NCBI RefSeq assembly: GCF_003598715.1
Contig: NZ_QZFU01000041.1
Location: forward strand, 372,001-436,000
Source: Nocardia panacis
Lineage (GTDB): Bacteria; Actinomycetota; Actinomycetes; Mycobacteriales; Mycobacteriaceae
Reading direction: 5' to 3'
DNA: 64,000 bases
The translations under genes and the position numbers were made by a program. The notes beneath the pieces were generated by a model. It was not told the origin of the DNA and did not search any database. It saw only the letters and a program-made list of their open reading frames with translations. This document shows, piece after piece, positions 43,059 through 51,887 of this stretch (positions are counted from its first letter, which is position 1; every line of letters starts with the position of its first letter).

Positions 43059-44858
43059 GTGTCGATGACAACTACAGATTTCGCCGCCGCGACTTCGGCC
43101 CAGCGGGAATCGGAAACCGTCGAAGCATTGCGGGAGGTGATCTTCGGTGCTCACATGGCATTGCACGCCAGAGTCCGCGACGTTGTGGCCGGACTGTCCG
43201 ACTCGCCCCCGTCGGGACTCACCTTCGCCGCCGAGACCGAGCGCGCGCCGCACCTGCTGCGCGGTGTGATCGCCGGTCTGGGCAGGCCCGCCCGCGAGAT
43301 CGCCGCCGACGCGCAGCTGCGCGGCGCGCTGTGCGAGTGGGCGCAGGTCGCCGCGCCGCGCTTACTGCTGGTGTTGACCGGGCATTTCGATCTCGCCATC
43401 GGCGCCATCCTCGGTTTGGGTGACGGGTCGGCCTACCAGCAGGACTGTCTGTCCGAACTCGATACCGGCGCGGCGATCGGCGTGCTGATGCTGACCGAAC
43501 TCGGCGGCACGAATGGCGCCGATCATCAGACCACCGCGACGTGGGATCCGCAGGCGGAGGGGTTCCGGTTGACCACGCCGACCGCGACGGCCATCAAGTC
43601 CATGCCGAATGTCGCCGATCCCGGCGTCCCGAAAACCGTTGTGGTGACGGCCCGCCTGATCGTCGACGGACGCGATGAGGGTGTGCTGCCGTTCCTGCTG
43701 CGACTGCGCACCGCAACGGGTTTGGCCGAGGGCGTGCATGTGGTTCGCCTGCCGGACAAGGGTTCCGCGCCGATGGATCATGCCCTGATTCGCTTCGATC
43801 AGGTCCTGCTGCCGCGCGAGGCGCTGCTCGGCGGCGACTGGGCGCGGATGACCCCCGACGGCCGCCTGGAGTGCGACCTGCCGCCGCGTCGCCGCTTCCA
43901 CGCCGCCATCAGCGTGCTCGGCAACGGCCGCCTGGATCTGGCCAATGCCGCCATCGCCAGCGCCCGCGCCGCCCTCGGTGGCCTGGTGAACTACACCGGT
44001 CAGCGCAGGCCGGGCTCCGGGATATCGATGGCCGAGCGCGACGCCGTCAGCCGCGACCTGGTCTCCGGGGTGGCCGCGGTGTACGCGACGAGTGTGCTGG
44101 GACGGCGGATTCGGGATCTGCGCGCCGACTCCTCCGGCACCGACCGGCAGCAGGCGCTGTGGTCGATGCTGGCGAAACCGCTGCTGTCCAATACCGCCCG
44201 CCAGGTGCTCATCACCTGCCGCGAACGCGCCGGATGGCAGGGCGCGCTGCGCACCAATCATCTGGTCGACTGGATCGGCAACCTCGACGCCATCATCACC
44301 GCCGAGGGCGAGAATCAGATCATGCAGGTCACCGCAGGGAAGGCGGTGGAGGATCTGACGGCGCTGCGGCTCCCCGGCACCCCTGCCGAAATGCCCTGGT
44401 ACATCGACCTTCTCGGGGTGCGGGAACGCGCCATCGCGGACGGGATCCGCACCGGTGATCACGCGGCGGCCGGTATTGCCTTCGGCCCCGATTCGGCGGC
44501 CATCGAATTGGCCACCGCCACCGCCGAACGATTATCCGCCACCGCTGTTTTCGCGGCCGCGCGGACAGTAGACGATATCGACGCGCGGGAACTCGTCGAG
44601 GCGGCGGCCGCCGCCTACGCGCTCGACCGTATTCACGCCAACGGCACCTGGTACGCCGCGCACGGGCATCTCGCCGCCGATCGGGCCGCCGCCGTGGCCT
44701 CGGAGCTGCGCGAGCACTACACCTTCCTGTCCACCCACCTACCCACGTTGGTAGCCGCTTTCGACCTGCCCGAACTGCCCGGTCCTATTTTCTCGGACAA
44801 CTACGTCCGTGCCTGGCAGGACTACTCCGGCTGGGCCGACACCATTTTCGTGTCGTAA
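43059..44858 (+). CDS. Acyl-CoA oxidase/dehydrogenase-like flavoprotein
   Basis: A 599-residue protein with the three-domain acyl-CoA oxidase layout: LTELGGTNGADHQTTATWDP flavin loop, FHAAISVLGNGRLDLANAAI, and NLDAIITAEGENQIMQVTAGKA, where the glutamate before GEN matches the oxidase C-terminal block. Length fits oxidases (about 600) rather than dehydrogenases (about 385). GTG at 43059 and ATG at 43065 are both possible starts. It lies 98 bases after the P450 gene in the same orientation, suggesting one unit. No substrate can be assigned. Confidence 0.8.
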   Translation: MSMTTTDFAAATSAQRESETVEALREVIFGAHMALHARVRDVVAGLSDSPPSGLTFAAETERAPHLLRGVIAGLGRPAREIAADAQLRGALCEWAQVAAPRLLLVLTGHFDLAIGAILGLGDGSAYQQDCLSELDTGAAIGVLMLTELGGTNGADHQTTATWDPQAEGFRLTTPTATAIKSMPNVADPGVPKTVVVTARLIVDGRDEGVLPFLLRLRTATGLAEGVHVVRLPDKGSAPMDHALIRFDQVLLPREALLGGDWARMTPDGRLECDLPPRRRFHAAISVLGNGRLDLANAAIASARAALGGLVNYTGQRRPGSGISMAERDAVSRDLVSGVAAVYATSVLGRRIRDLRADSSGTDRQQALWSMLAKPLLSNTARQVLITCRERAGWQGALRTNHLVDWIGNLDAIITAEGENQIMQVTAGKAVEDLTALRLPGTPAEMPWYIDLLGVRERAIADGIRTGDHAAAGIAFGPDSAAIELATATAERLSATAVFAAARTVDDIDARELVEAAAAAYALDRIHANGTWYAAHGHLAADRAAAVASELREHYTFLSTHLPTLVAAFDLPELPGPIFSDNYVRAWQDYSGWADTIFVS

Positions 44859-44871
44859 TGCCCTGAGTGCG

Positions 44872-44899
44872 TCGGGGTCTCGCGCAGGTGAGACCCCGA
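44872..44899 (+). terminator. Terminator after the P450/oxidase pair
   Basis: Perfect ten-base arms TCGGGGTCTC (44872-44881) and GAGACCCCGA (44890-44899) with an eight-base loop, 13 bases after the oxidase stop. Confidence 0.8.
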
Positions 44900-44950
44900 A
44901 GCACTTCCTCATCCTTCGCCGGTATGCCCCCCCGCTGGGCTCGCGTGAAT

Positions 44951-45271
44951 TCAGCGGGTGCCGTCGGCCACCCGTTCTCGCATGCGGGGCAGCGGGACGG
45001 TGCCCTTTTCGAGCATGGTGCGATGGATATCCCGAATATCCAAGCCGGGGGCGGATTGTCGAGCCTGCTGGAAGGTGAGATAGCGGCGACGGTAGGCGAG
45101 GGCTTGGGCGGGGAGATCGGTGGCGTCCAGGCTGCTTCCTTGGCTGCGGGGATCGGAGTCGGAAGGTGCGAGAAAACGCACAATGCCGATGTGCGAACGT
45201 AAGCTCTCACGGTGTTGGAGTTCGCGATTGAAGATCTTCGCCACGTCCGCCTTCGGATTGGGCGATGGCAT
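44951..45271 (-). CDS. Hypothetical protein
   Basis: A 106-residue basic protein. I recognise no family. The frame has the G/C-rich third codon positions expected of a real gene in this genome, and its start at 45271 lies 24 bases from the divergent small gene at 45296. It may be an entire small gene or the relic of a larger one. Confidence 0.45.
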   Translation of the reverse strand: MPSPNPKADVAKIFNRELQHRESLRSHIGIVRFLAPSDSDPRSQGSSLDATDLPAQALAYRRRYLTFQQARQSAPGLDIRDIHRTMLEKGTVPLPRMRERVADGTR

Positions 45272-45295
45272 TTCCGCACTTGGCGCACCTGGGGG

Positions 45296-45511
45296 ATGGA
45301 GCTACCCAAGGGGTACCGCGAACCGAAACTGGTCTACGCCGTCGAACTGCTCGACGAGGACGACAGAAGTGTGGGCCAACTTGGCGCGTTCGTCTCGAGG
45401 GAGATGGCTGAGGCTTGCGTGGCGCGGCTCGAGGTCGAGGGTTGTACCGACCTGGTCATCAATATGATTCCGGTCCACACCCGGCTGGAGGACTGGCAGT
45501 TCGATCGGTAG
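45296..45511 (+). CDS. Hypothetical protein
   Basis: A 71-residue acidic protein (MELPKGYREPKLVYAVELLD start; ends HTRLEDWQFDR). The frame could extend to 45212, but that would overlap the divergent gene and the extra residues are Arg/Trp-rich; the ATG at 45296 directly follows GGGGG. It looks like a conserved small actinobacterial protein without known domain. Confidence 0.6.
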   Translation: MELPKGYREPKLVYAVELLDEDDRSVGQLGAFVSREMAEACVARLEVEGCTDLVINMIPVHTRLEDWQFDR

Positions 45512-45649
45512 GTTGCGTGAATGCTCACCCTGCGGTCCGCGCGCTGAACCCGATGGCCTTGGCCTGGACTCCACAGGTTCCCGCTGCTGCGGAGTTGTCG
45601 AGTGCGAAAGTGGGCCATAGCCAACCGTGACCGTGTCGACTGTCGGCTA

Positions 45650-46120
45650 CTAGAAGTATTCCTTGAGCATTTCGGTCGACCAAGCAGCTTGCTGGACCGG
45701 TCCTCGCGGGCCGAACTCGGCGAACCATGGCTTGATGTCCAGTACCGGGGTTCCGTCTACCGCGTCCAGCTCGGCGACGTGCAGATCCAGGCCGTCGACC
45801 CGCAGGAGTCGAGTGCGGGACACGCCGAGCCAGTTGACGCGGCGCATGTTTCGGTGTCCGAAGATGCCGACCTTGGGCCACTCAGGGTTGTCCCGCGCGC
45901 TTCGAGCACCGAAGTGCAGATCGGTCTGGTCTGTCAGGTGGAAGCGGAACACGACTTCGAGGTGGCTGAAGGAGTCCAAGCCTTGCACGGATTCCTCCGT
46001 GAACCGAGGATCATCGATCCGAATGATGGCTTCGGTGCCTGCCCAGTGATCGTCCGTGGGTTCGCGTCTGCCGCCGACGACGTGCGCGATCGGCACTACC
46101 TCGAAAGTCTCATCCGACAT
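45650..46120 (-). CDS. TsaA/TrmO-family SAM-dependent methyltransferase
   Basis: A 156-residue protein of the TsaA (UPF0066, TrmO) family. Recognisable blocks are AHVVGGRREPTDDHWAG, GLDSFSHLEVVFRFH, PKVGIFGHRNMRRVNWLGVSRTRLLRVDG, and LDAVDGTPVLDIKPW. TrmO methylates t6A in tRNA; this shorter single-domain version, typical of actinobacteria, may have another substrate. It starts 6 bases after the stop of an XRE-type fragment, implying co-transcription. Confidence 0.8.
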   Translation of the reverse strand: MSDETFEVVPIAHVVGGRREPTDDHWAGTEAIIRIDDPRFTEESVQGLDSFSHLEVVFRFHLTDQTDLHFGARSARDNPEWPKVGIFGHRNMRRVNWLGVSRTRLLRVDGLDLHVAELDAVDGTPVLDIKPWFAEFGPRGPVQQAAWSTEMLKEYF

Positions 46121-46126
46121 CGGTTC

Positions 46127-46762
46127 CTATTTCCCGTCCGCGGCCAGGTAATCGGCCGCTCGCTCATCGATCTCGCGCACGCCTGCGATCTGTTGTCCAA
46201 CGTAGGGTGCCACAATGCCACGGATATCGCGGGTGATGTCTCGTGTCCGACCGGACCGGACGCCTTCCATCGCGCCCAGTGCGACCGTCCATGTGGCGCA
46301 AGCTTGTTCGAGTTCGCCTCGACGGGCCTGCACCGTACCCAAGTAGCCGAGGGTAACCGCGTGTGTTCGTTTGAATGCTTTGACCGTGCGTTTGGCCGCG
46401 CTGAGCCGGAACTGTTCGGCGGCTCCGGTCAGATCACCCGAATCGCGCAGCGCACAGGCGGTTTCGTGTGCCAGGCTGGCTTCGGCGAAGAAGAACACGC
46501 GCGACGGCTCGTCATCGGCGTTGGTCGCTGCGGCAAGGTCTTCCTCGGCAATGAGTAGTGCCCGCGCTGATTCGCGCCGCTGACCGGCGGCGCTCAATGC
46601 CTTGGCATGAACTACTTTCAGCAGTGCGCGTTCGCGCGGGCAGGCGGCCTGGTATCGCCCGTCGGCGACGGACGGTTGGCGTTGACCAAACTCGATCGCT
46701 GCGGCATACGAACCGGCGACGACAGTGGTGCGCACGGGATCGTCGTGCCCAGCCTCGCCCAT
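46127..46762 (-). pseudogene. C-terminal remnant of an XRE/TPR-type regulator
   Basis: A 211-residue frame matching the helical-repeat C-terminal part of large actinobacterial XRE regulators (HAKALSAAGQRRESARALLIAEEDL, FFFAEASLAHETACALRDSGDL, KRTHAVTLGYLGTVQARRGELEQACATW). The helix-turn-helix half is missing. Upstream of 46762 the same frame continues in the minus direction to about 46920 without a start or an intact DNA-binding domain. A DUF397 gene, the usual partner of such regulators, lies nearby on the opposite strand. Confidence 0.65.
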
Positions 46763-47033
46763 TTGCCCGACGAGGGCGTCTTCGTGGCCAGGGTCGTCGA
46801 TGTCGTTGTGCCCGGCGAAGGGGTGGTCATCCCGCGCAGCCCGAGTACCACCTGGGCCTACGCCGGACTCCCACCCGAGCGCCGGCTTCCGAGGTCCACG
46901 CCGTGAACATTCGCCCCCGACAGCGCGCGCCCCCGGTCCGAGACGGCAGAGGAACCAGCAGGCAGGCTGCCTCCGCCACCCCCGACCTGACGAACCGACA
47001 TCAGTTCATAAACCCCAGTTTAGGAGAATCGCC

Positions 47034-47237
47034 ATGTCCGAAACCGTCGCCCGCGAAGAAGAGTGGCGCACATCGTCGTTCAGCGGTCCGACCGGCGGCA
47101 ACTGTGCGCAGGTGAGCGTCCAGACCGATGGCGGCTGGAAGCTGCGGCACTCCAAGCATCCGGACGGTCCGGTGCTCGAGTTCACCCCCGGTGAGGTCGA
47201 TGCCTTCAAGAAAGGCGTGCAGGCGGACGAGTTCTAG
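47034..47237 (+). CDS. DUF397 domain protein
   Basis: A 67-residue DUF397 protein (EEWRTSSFSGPTGGNCAQVSV, then LRHSKHPDGPVLEFTPGEVDAF). These small proteins normally pair with XRE-type regulators and control development and antibiotic production in actinobacteria. ATG at 47034 follows AGGAG. The only nearby XRE gene is the truncated one at 46127-46762, so this copy may be orphaned. Confidence 0.9.
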   Translation: MSETVAREEEWRTSSFSGPTGGNCAQVSVQTDGGWKLRHSKHPDGPVLEFTPGEVDAFKKGVQADEF

Positions 47238-47282
47238 TCGGCTCATCCGCGCGTGGTGACCACCCCGGGTCACCTCTGCCCC

Positions 47283-47327
47283 GGTGGTAGGCGGTCCGTC
47301 GGCGTTCCCGGCGGACCGCCTACCACC
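47283..47327. terminator. Bidirectional terminator
   Basis: Perfect 16-base arms (47283-47298 and 47312-47327) around a 13-base loop between the DUF397 gene and the convergent esterase gene. Confidence 0.85.
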
Positions 47328-47425
47328 ACACCTCGCCCATCACGAACCCATACTGAGCGATCAATGAAACACCGACAAATGTCGAGGAAATCACCGACTC
47401 GGTTCGACAAATGTATGAGGTGACC

Positions 47426-48427
47426 TCACCGCAGGACGCGGCGCAGCCACGACAGTCGGGCCGCGTTGGCCGCGCGGGAAACCTCCGCATCGGGGGAGGA
47501 GATCGGGAACCCGTGATATCCGCCGGACCAGACGTGCAGTTCGGCTCGGCCGCCGGTAGCCCAGATGCGCAGCGCGTAATCGGTTGTCTCGTCGCGGAAC
47601 AGCTCCGCCGAACCGACCTCCAGGAAGGCGGGTGGCAGGCGGGACAGGTCGGTCATTCGGGATGGTGCGGCGTAGGGAGAGACCGCGTCGGTGCCGTATC
47701 GCAGGCCGAGTAGTGCGGTCCAGCCGACGTGGTTGTTGTGGCGGTCCCACGCACCGAGGCCGTCGTATTGCAGGCCCGAGATATTGGGCACGCGCGGACC
47801 GGTATTCGAGGTCGGCGGTCGATCATCGAGCATGGGGCACAGCAGCAGTTGCCCGGCGAGGGCCGGGCCGCCGCGGTCGCGGGCCAGCAGCGCGGTGCCC
47901 GCGGCCAGTCCGCCACCGGCGCTTTCGCCGGTCACCACGATCCGGTCCGGGTCGATGCCCAATTCCTCGGCGTGCGTGGCCAACCACACCAGACCCGCGT
48001 AGCAGTCCTCCACGCCCGCGGGCGCGGGATGCTCCGGGGCCAACCGATATTCGACGGTCACGCCGACGGCGCCGAAGCGCAGCACATTCGCGACCAGCTC
48101 CTCGGCGCCGAGGAAGCGGTTGCCCAGGATCATGCCGCCGCCGTGGATGTTGTACAGAGCGGGTGCGCCGGTGATCTCGGCGCTGGGGCGAATGATGGTC
48201 AGTTCGATATCCGGCGCGCCGGGCGGGCCGGGGACGACACGGTCCTGCACCGTGACCGGTCGGTCGCCGACCACTTCGTCCAGCGTGGGGATGATGGTGG
48301 CGAAATGTGCGCGATTCTCCGGAATCGTGTCGGCCCGCAACGGGATTCGCTGCACCAGCGCGAGGAATTCGGCGAGGCCCGGCAGCAGCTCCGGATCGTA
48401 GGGGACAGGCGGATACTCAGCACTCAT
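47426..48427 (-). CDS. HSL-family alpha/beta hydrolase (esterase)
   Basis: A 333-residue hormone-sensitive-lipase family esterase. The oxyanion motif HGGGM, nucleophile GESAGGG, an aspartate in the GSAELFRDE region and the histidine in GGYHGF form the catalytic set. The N-terminal cap segment is retained. A truncated paralogue lies just upstream at 48449-48658, suggesting an ancestral tandem pair. Substrate unknown. Confidence 0.88.
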   Translation of the reverse strand: MSAEYPPVPYDPELLPGLAEFLALVQRIPLRADTIPENRAHFATIIPTLDEVVGDRPVTVQDRVVPGPPGAPDIELTIIRPSAEITGAPALYNIHGGGMILGNRFLGAEELVANVLRFGAVGVTVEYRLAPEHPAPAGVEDCYAGLVWLATHAEELGIDPDRIVVTGESAGGGLAAGTALLARDRGGPALAGQLLLCPMLDDRPPTSNTGPRVPNISGLQYDGLGAWDRHNNHVGWTALLGLRYGTDAVSPYAAPSRMTDLSRLPPAFLEVGSAELFRDETTDYALRIWATGGRAELHVWSGGYHGFPISSPDAEVSRAANAARLSWLRRVLR

Positions 48428-48448
48428 TGTCGCTCCACAGGATTGGGC

Positions 48449-48658
48449 CTATTGCAGGATTCGGCGCGGCCCGTCGGGACCCCGAATCGGGCGCTCCACC
48501 ACGTGCACCGGAGCGTCGCCCCCCACTTCGGCCGCGGCGGGGAAGGTCAATGCCGCGCGGCGCGCGAGAATCGTGTCCGGAGCGAAAGACGCCACGTCAG
48601 TCACCTCCGCGAGTGCAGGCAGGGTCTCCGAATCGAAAGGAACTGGCGGATAAGACAT
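48449..48658 (-). pseudogene. Truncated N-terminal copy of an HSL-family esterase
   Basis: About 69 residues beginning MSYPPVPFDSETLPALAEV, parallel to the start of the intact neighbour (MSAEYPPVPYDPELLPGLAEF), then stopping before any catalytic motif. Internal residues between cap and core are also missing relative to the neighbour. Its ATG overlaps the stop of the aldo/keto-reductase remnant upstream. Confidence 0.75.
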
Positions 48659-48955
48659 TACGCGCCTTCGGGATCCACCACATCGCGGTCGGCCCAGAAC
48701 GGCGCGACCAGTGCGCGCAATTGCGCCGCCCCGACCTGTTCGACCAGAGCCACGGCGGCGAGATTGTCCCGCACCTGCGACAGTCGGGGTCGCGCCGAAC
48801 AGCGTGGTGATATTCGCCGGGTGGGTCAGGGTGAAGGCGATGGCGAGGCGGGCGACACTGTATTTCAACTGTGCCAACCGCGGTCCCGCTACCTTGCGCG
48901 TCGCGGCGATATGGTGCAGGGCACGGATATTCGTGGCCGACCAGTTGTTCATGCC
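48658..48955 (-). pseudogene. Frameshifted C-terminal remnant of an aldo/keto reductase
   Basis: Minus-strand frame reading NIRALHHIAATRK, LAQLKYSVARLAIAFTLTHP and ITTLFGATPT matches the C-terminal helix and cofactor region of aldo/keto reductases. Near 48790 the match continues in a different frame (QVRDNLAAVALVEQVGAAQL, ending DPEGA and a stop at 48658). The catalytic barrel is absent upstream. Confidence 0.6.
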
Positions 48956-49017
48956 CCTGGCCCGGATCAGGCCCGCGCGGGTCGGTTCGGCGAGGTCATC
49001 GACCAGATCGGCCAGCG

Positions 49018-49308
49018 GAGTGCCTCACCAGGGCGGCGGCGATCCTGGACCTCTTCATCGACGTGCAACGGGGGACCGGCGTGTCCTATTTGTTCATATC
49101 CCATGACCTCGGCGTGGTGCGGCGGGTCTGCCATCGGGCGGCGGTGCTGTATCAGGGGGAGATCGTCGAATCCGGCCCGGTCGGGCCGCTCACCCACGAA
49201 CCCACCCATCCGTATACTCGCCGGTTGCTGCAGGCCGCGCCCGTCGCCGATCCGGTCCGGCAGGCCGAACGCCGTGCCGCTCGACTCGGTCCGCGCGACT
49301 CGCGTTGA
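49018..49308 (+). pseudogene. C-terminal remnant of a Dpp/Opp-type ABC ATPase
   Basis: A frame with ILDLFIDVQRGTGVSYLFISHD (the D-loop and H-loop histidine), LYQGEIVESGP and HEPTHPYTRRLLQAAP, which are the C-terminal blocks of oligopeptide ABC ATPases. Walker A, signature and Walker B are missing and there is no start codon of its own. Confidence 0.7.
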
Positions 49309-49330
49309 CCCGCCTGTAGAGTCGTCGGCT

Positions 49331-49922
49331 ATGCCAAAGATCATCGATCACGATCAGCGGCGCAGGGATATTGTCGAGGTCGCCAAGCGGTTGATCATCG
49401 AGGGCGGCTTCGAAGCGGCCACAATGCGCAGCATCGTTTCCGCCGGCCGGATTCGCCAATGGCGCCCTCAAGCGCTACTTCGTCAATAAAGACAGCATTA
49501 TCTCGGCAACCTACGACAGCGTCATGGAGGAGACGAGACGGCATATCATCGCCGCCGATCCGGACCTCGACGCGACGGAGGCGCTGCGCGGTTTCCTCGA
49601 GGCGACCATGCCGCTGGATCCGCAACGCATCACCTCCGCGCGGGTGCTGCTGGTGCTGTGGGAGCATTCGGTCGCCAATCCGGAACTGGCGCGCCAGTAT
49701 CGCGAACTATTGGTGAGTTGGCGCGCCGAACTCGTCGACCGCATCGCGCTCGCGCGCGAGCGCGGCGAATCGGCGCACGATCCGCGGCTCGGGGTGCTCG
49801 CCGACGAGATCATCTCGGTGGCGATCGGCGCGAATGTGGCCAGTCTGATGCATCCGGTGGGTGAGTTGATCGACCGCTACCGCGCCTATGTCGACGATTT
49901 GATGCGCAGGATCGCGGCCTGA
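49331..49922 (+). pseudogene. TetR-family regulator with a frameshift
   Basis: The N-terminus (IIDHDQRRRDIVEVAKRLIIEGGFEAATMRSIVSA) and the rest (GFANGALKRYFVNKDSIISATYD and a full ligand domain to 49922) are in different frames. An extra base near 49444-49450 breaks the helix-turn-helix exactly between its two helices. Removing one G restores a normal TetR protein of about 196 residues. This may be a real mutation or a sequence error. Confidence 0.75.
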
Positions 49923-49942
49923 TCGTTGGCTACCCTCGGAGC

Positions 49943-50275
49943 ATGATCGGCGCACTGCCCACCACCCGCGGCGGCCCGCCGCCGATCGACCCGCTCACCG
50001 CCGCCATCGCCACCATGATCTCCGCCAGCGATGCCGAATCCCTGCTGCTACTCATCGAGGGGTTGGCCGCCGAACCTTTCGACCCGGCCATCGGTCGACC
50101 TCGTGTTCCGACGCTTTTCGTTGCGGGACAGGAGGATCCGGTGGCGGCCGCGGACGATCTCGCAGGCAGGCTCCCCGACGCGCGCGTGCTGCGGGTTCCA
50201 GGAGATCACTTCACCGCCATGGCAGGCCCCGAATTCCGCACCGCCGTATTCGAATTCCTCGGCGTCGGTGCGTGA
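49943..50275 (+). pseudogene. C-terminal fragment of an alpha/beta hydrolase
   Basis: A 110-residue frame whose second half (PTLFVAGQEDPVAAADDLAG, VLRVPGDHFTAMAGPEFRTAV) carries the late aspartate and histidine of alpha/beta hydrolases. There is no nucleophile elbow and the N-terminal half is short and unlike the family, so the gene is most likely truncated. Confidence 0.55.
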
Positions 50276-50625
50276 TAGCCGCAACTGCCGATGTCGAACG
50301 CTCGCGGCCGGTATCGAAATGATCGGCCGCCCCGGATGGTTCGGAACGAAAAGCGAGATAGTGAAGTGATCTGCCGGTAATAGTCTGTTCCCGCAGGTGA
50401 AGAGTATGCGATTCGTCTCTCTCGTCGGCGATACGTTCGGTCGAGCCGTGCAGCGCCTGCCTGCTTCGATGATCTCGCACCCGACATGACCCATCCGGGG
50501 CTGATCCCGATCCCTCGAGGCTCAATGTTGTTGGGTACATAACGAATTGATGTCCAGTCCATATCCCCCACAGTGGGAAGCCCCTACCCTTCGGTGCGAA
50601 GATCGCCTACTCGATGGAGGAACGC
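50276..50625. other. Intergenic region upstream of the secreted FG-GAP protein
   Basis: 350 bases, somewhat lower in G+C than its surroundings, with no convincing frame on either strand. It presumably holds the promoter of the downstream secreted protein gene. Confidence 0.5.
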
Positions 50626-51786
50626 ATGTCTCGGACCTTGCGGGTGATCGGCGCACTGGGGGCGCTGGTCTTGGCTGGAAACACGATTGTCGCGCTCGGC
50701 GCGGGGAGCACCGCCTCGGCGGACCCGCTGCCGCAACTGGTCGGACCGGCCGTGCCCGCGGTCGCCGACCTCGATGGTGACGGATATCCCGATGTCGTGT
50801 TCAGCGATTTCCTGCTGGGCGGCGGTATTTCGGTATTCCTCACCGATCCGGCGGGCGGGTTCAAACCCGCCGTGCACTACCCGACCGGCGCGCAGGCGGA
50901 CTATGTCGCCATCGCCGACCTCAACCACGACAACGTGCTCGATCTGGTCGTGACCAACTTCTCGTCGAACACCGTCTCCATCCTGCTCGGCAATGGTGAC
51001 GGCACCTTCGCACCCGCCGTCGACTACCGGACCGACCTCGCGCCCGGCGCGGTGGTCGTCGGCGACTTCGACAAGGACGGCAACCTCGATATCGCGACCT
51101 CCAACCAGGCGCCTTCGTGGTCGGTGCTGCTCGGCAATGGCGACGGCACCTTCCGACCCGCCACCAATATCTCCACCCAACTCGGAATCGGTTCCGGCTC
51201 AGCGGATCTGGCCGACTTCGACGGGGACGGCAACCTCGACCTGCTGCGCGGCAACTACATCAACAGCACCATCCAGATCTACCGCGGCCGCGGCGATGGC
51301 ACCTTCGAACCACCGACCACCATGCGCGACGGCGCGGGAATGGCCTGGTACGGCATGGCCCGCGATATCAACGGTGACGGTAAGCCGGATATCCTGTTCT
51401 CCAACCTGGCCGCCGGTACTGTGACGACACTGATCAACAACGGCGACGGCACTTTCGCGCCCGCGCGCGCCTACCCGACCGGCGGATTGCTGCCGCAATG
51501 CTTCGATGTCGCGGACATCAACGGTGACGGACTACCCGACCTGGTCGTCGCCAATGCGGGCGACTCCTCGATCTCGGTGCTGCTGGGGACCGCGCCGGGA
51601 GTCTTCGGGCCGCCGCACACCTTCCCCTCGGGCGGGCTGTTCCCACTATCGACGCCGATCCTCGCCGATTTCAATCAGGACGGGAAGCTCGATATGGTCA
51701 TCGGCAATACCGGGACCGGAAATATCACGCTGCGCTACGGCAATGGCGATGGGACCTTCGGGGATCCGATTCAGTATCAGGCCTGA
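50626..51786 (+). CDS. Secreted FG-GAP/VCBS-repeat beta-propeller protein
   Basis: A 386-residue exported protein. A Sec signal peptide (basic MSRTLR, hydrophobic core, cleavage after GSTASA near residue 32) precedes seven repeats with calcium-binding DxDxDG loops: DLDGDGYPD, DLNHDNVLD, DFDKDGNLD, DFDGDGNLD, DINGDGKPD, DINGDGLPD, DFNQDGKLD, several followed by LGNGDGTF. This predicts a seven-bladed propeller like integrin alpha heads. ATG at 50626 is preferred to 50614 because GGAGGAA lies just before it. No catalytic domain is present; a surface binding role is likely. Confidence 0.88.
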   Translation: MSRTLRVIGALGALVLAGNTIVALGAGSTASADPLPQLVGPAVPAVADLDGDGYPDVVFSDFLLGGGISVFLTDPAGGFKPAVHYPTGAQADYVAIADLNHDNVLDLVVTNFSSNTVSILLGNGDGTFAPAVDYRTDLAPGAVVVGDFDKDGNLDIATSNQAPSWSVLLGNGDGTFRPATNISTQLGIGSGSADLADFDGDGNLDLLRGNYINSTIQIYRGRGDGTFEPPTTMRDGAGMAWYGMARDINGDGKPDILFSNLAAGTVTTLINNGDGTFAPARAYPTGGLLPQCFDVADINGDGLPDLVVANAGDSSISVLLGTAPGVFGPPHTFPSGGLFPLSTPILADFNQDGKLDMVIGNTGTGNITLRYGNGDGTFGDPIQYQA

Positions 51787-51887
51787 ACGATGCCGATGGG
51801 CGCGGTGATCGACCGCGCCCAACCGGGTGACGATCGTGACTGTCCTGCGCCGATCCGATTGTCGGACCCGATCTATAGACTCGCGGC

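Noticed and set aside
45602..46558. A 318-residue plus-strand frame
   Set aside because: It lies antisense to the TsaA-like gene and the XRE remnant, both of which have recognisable family motifs.
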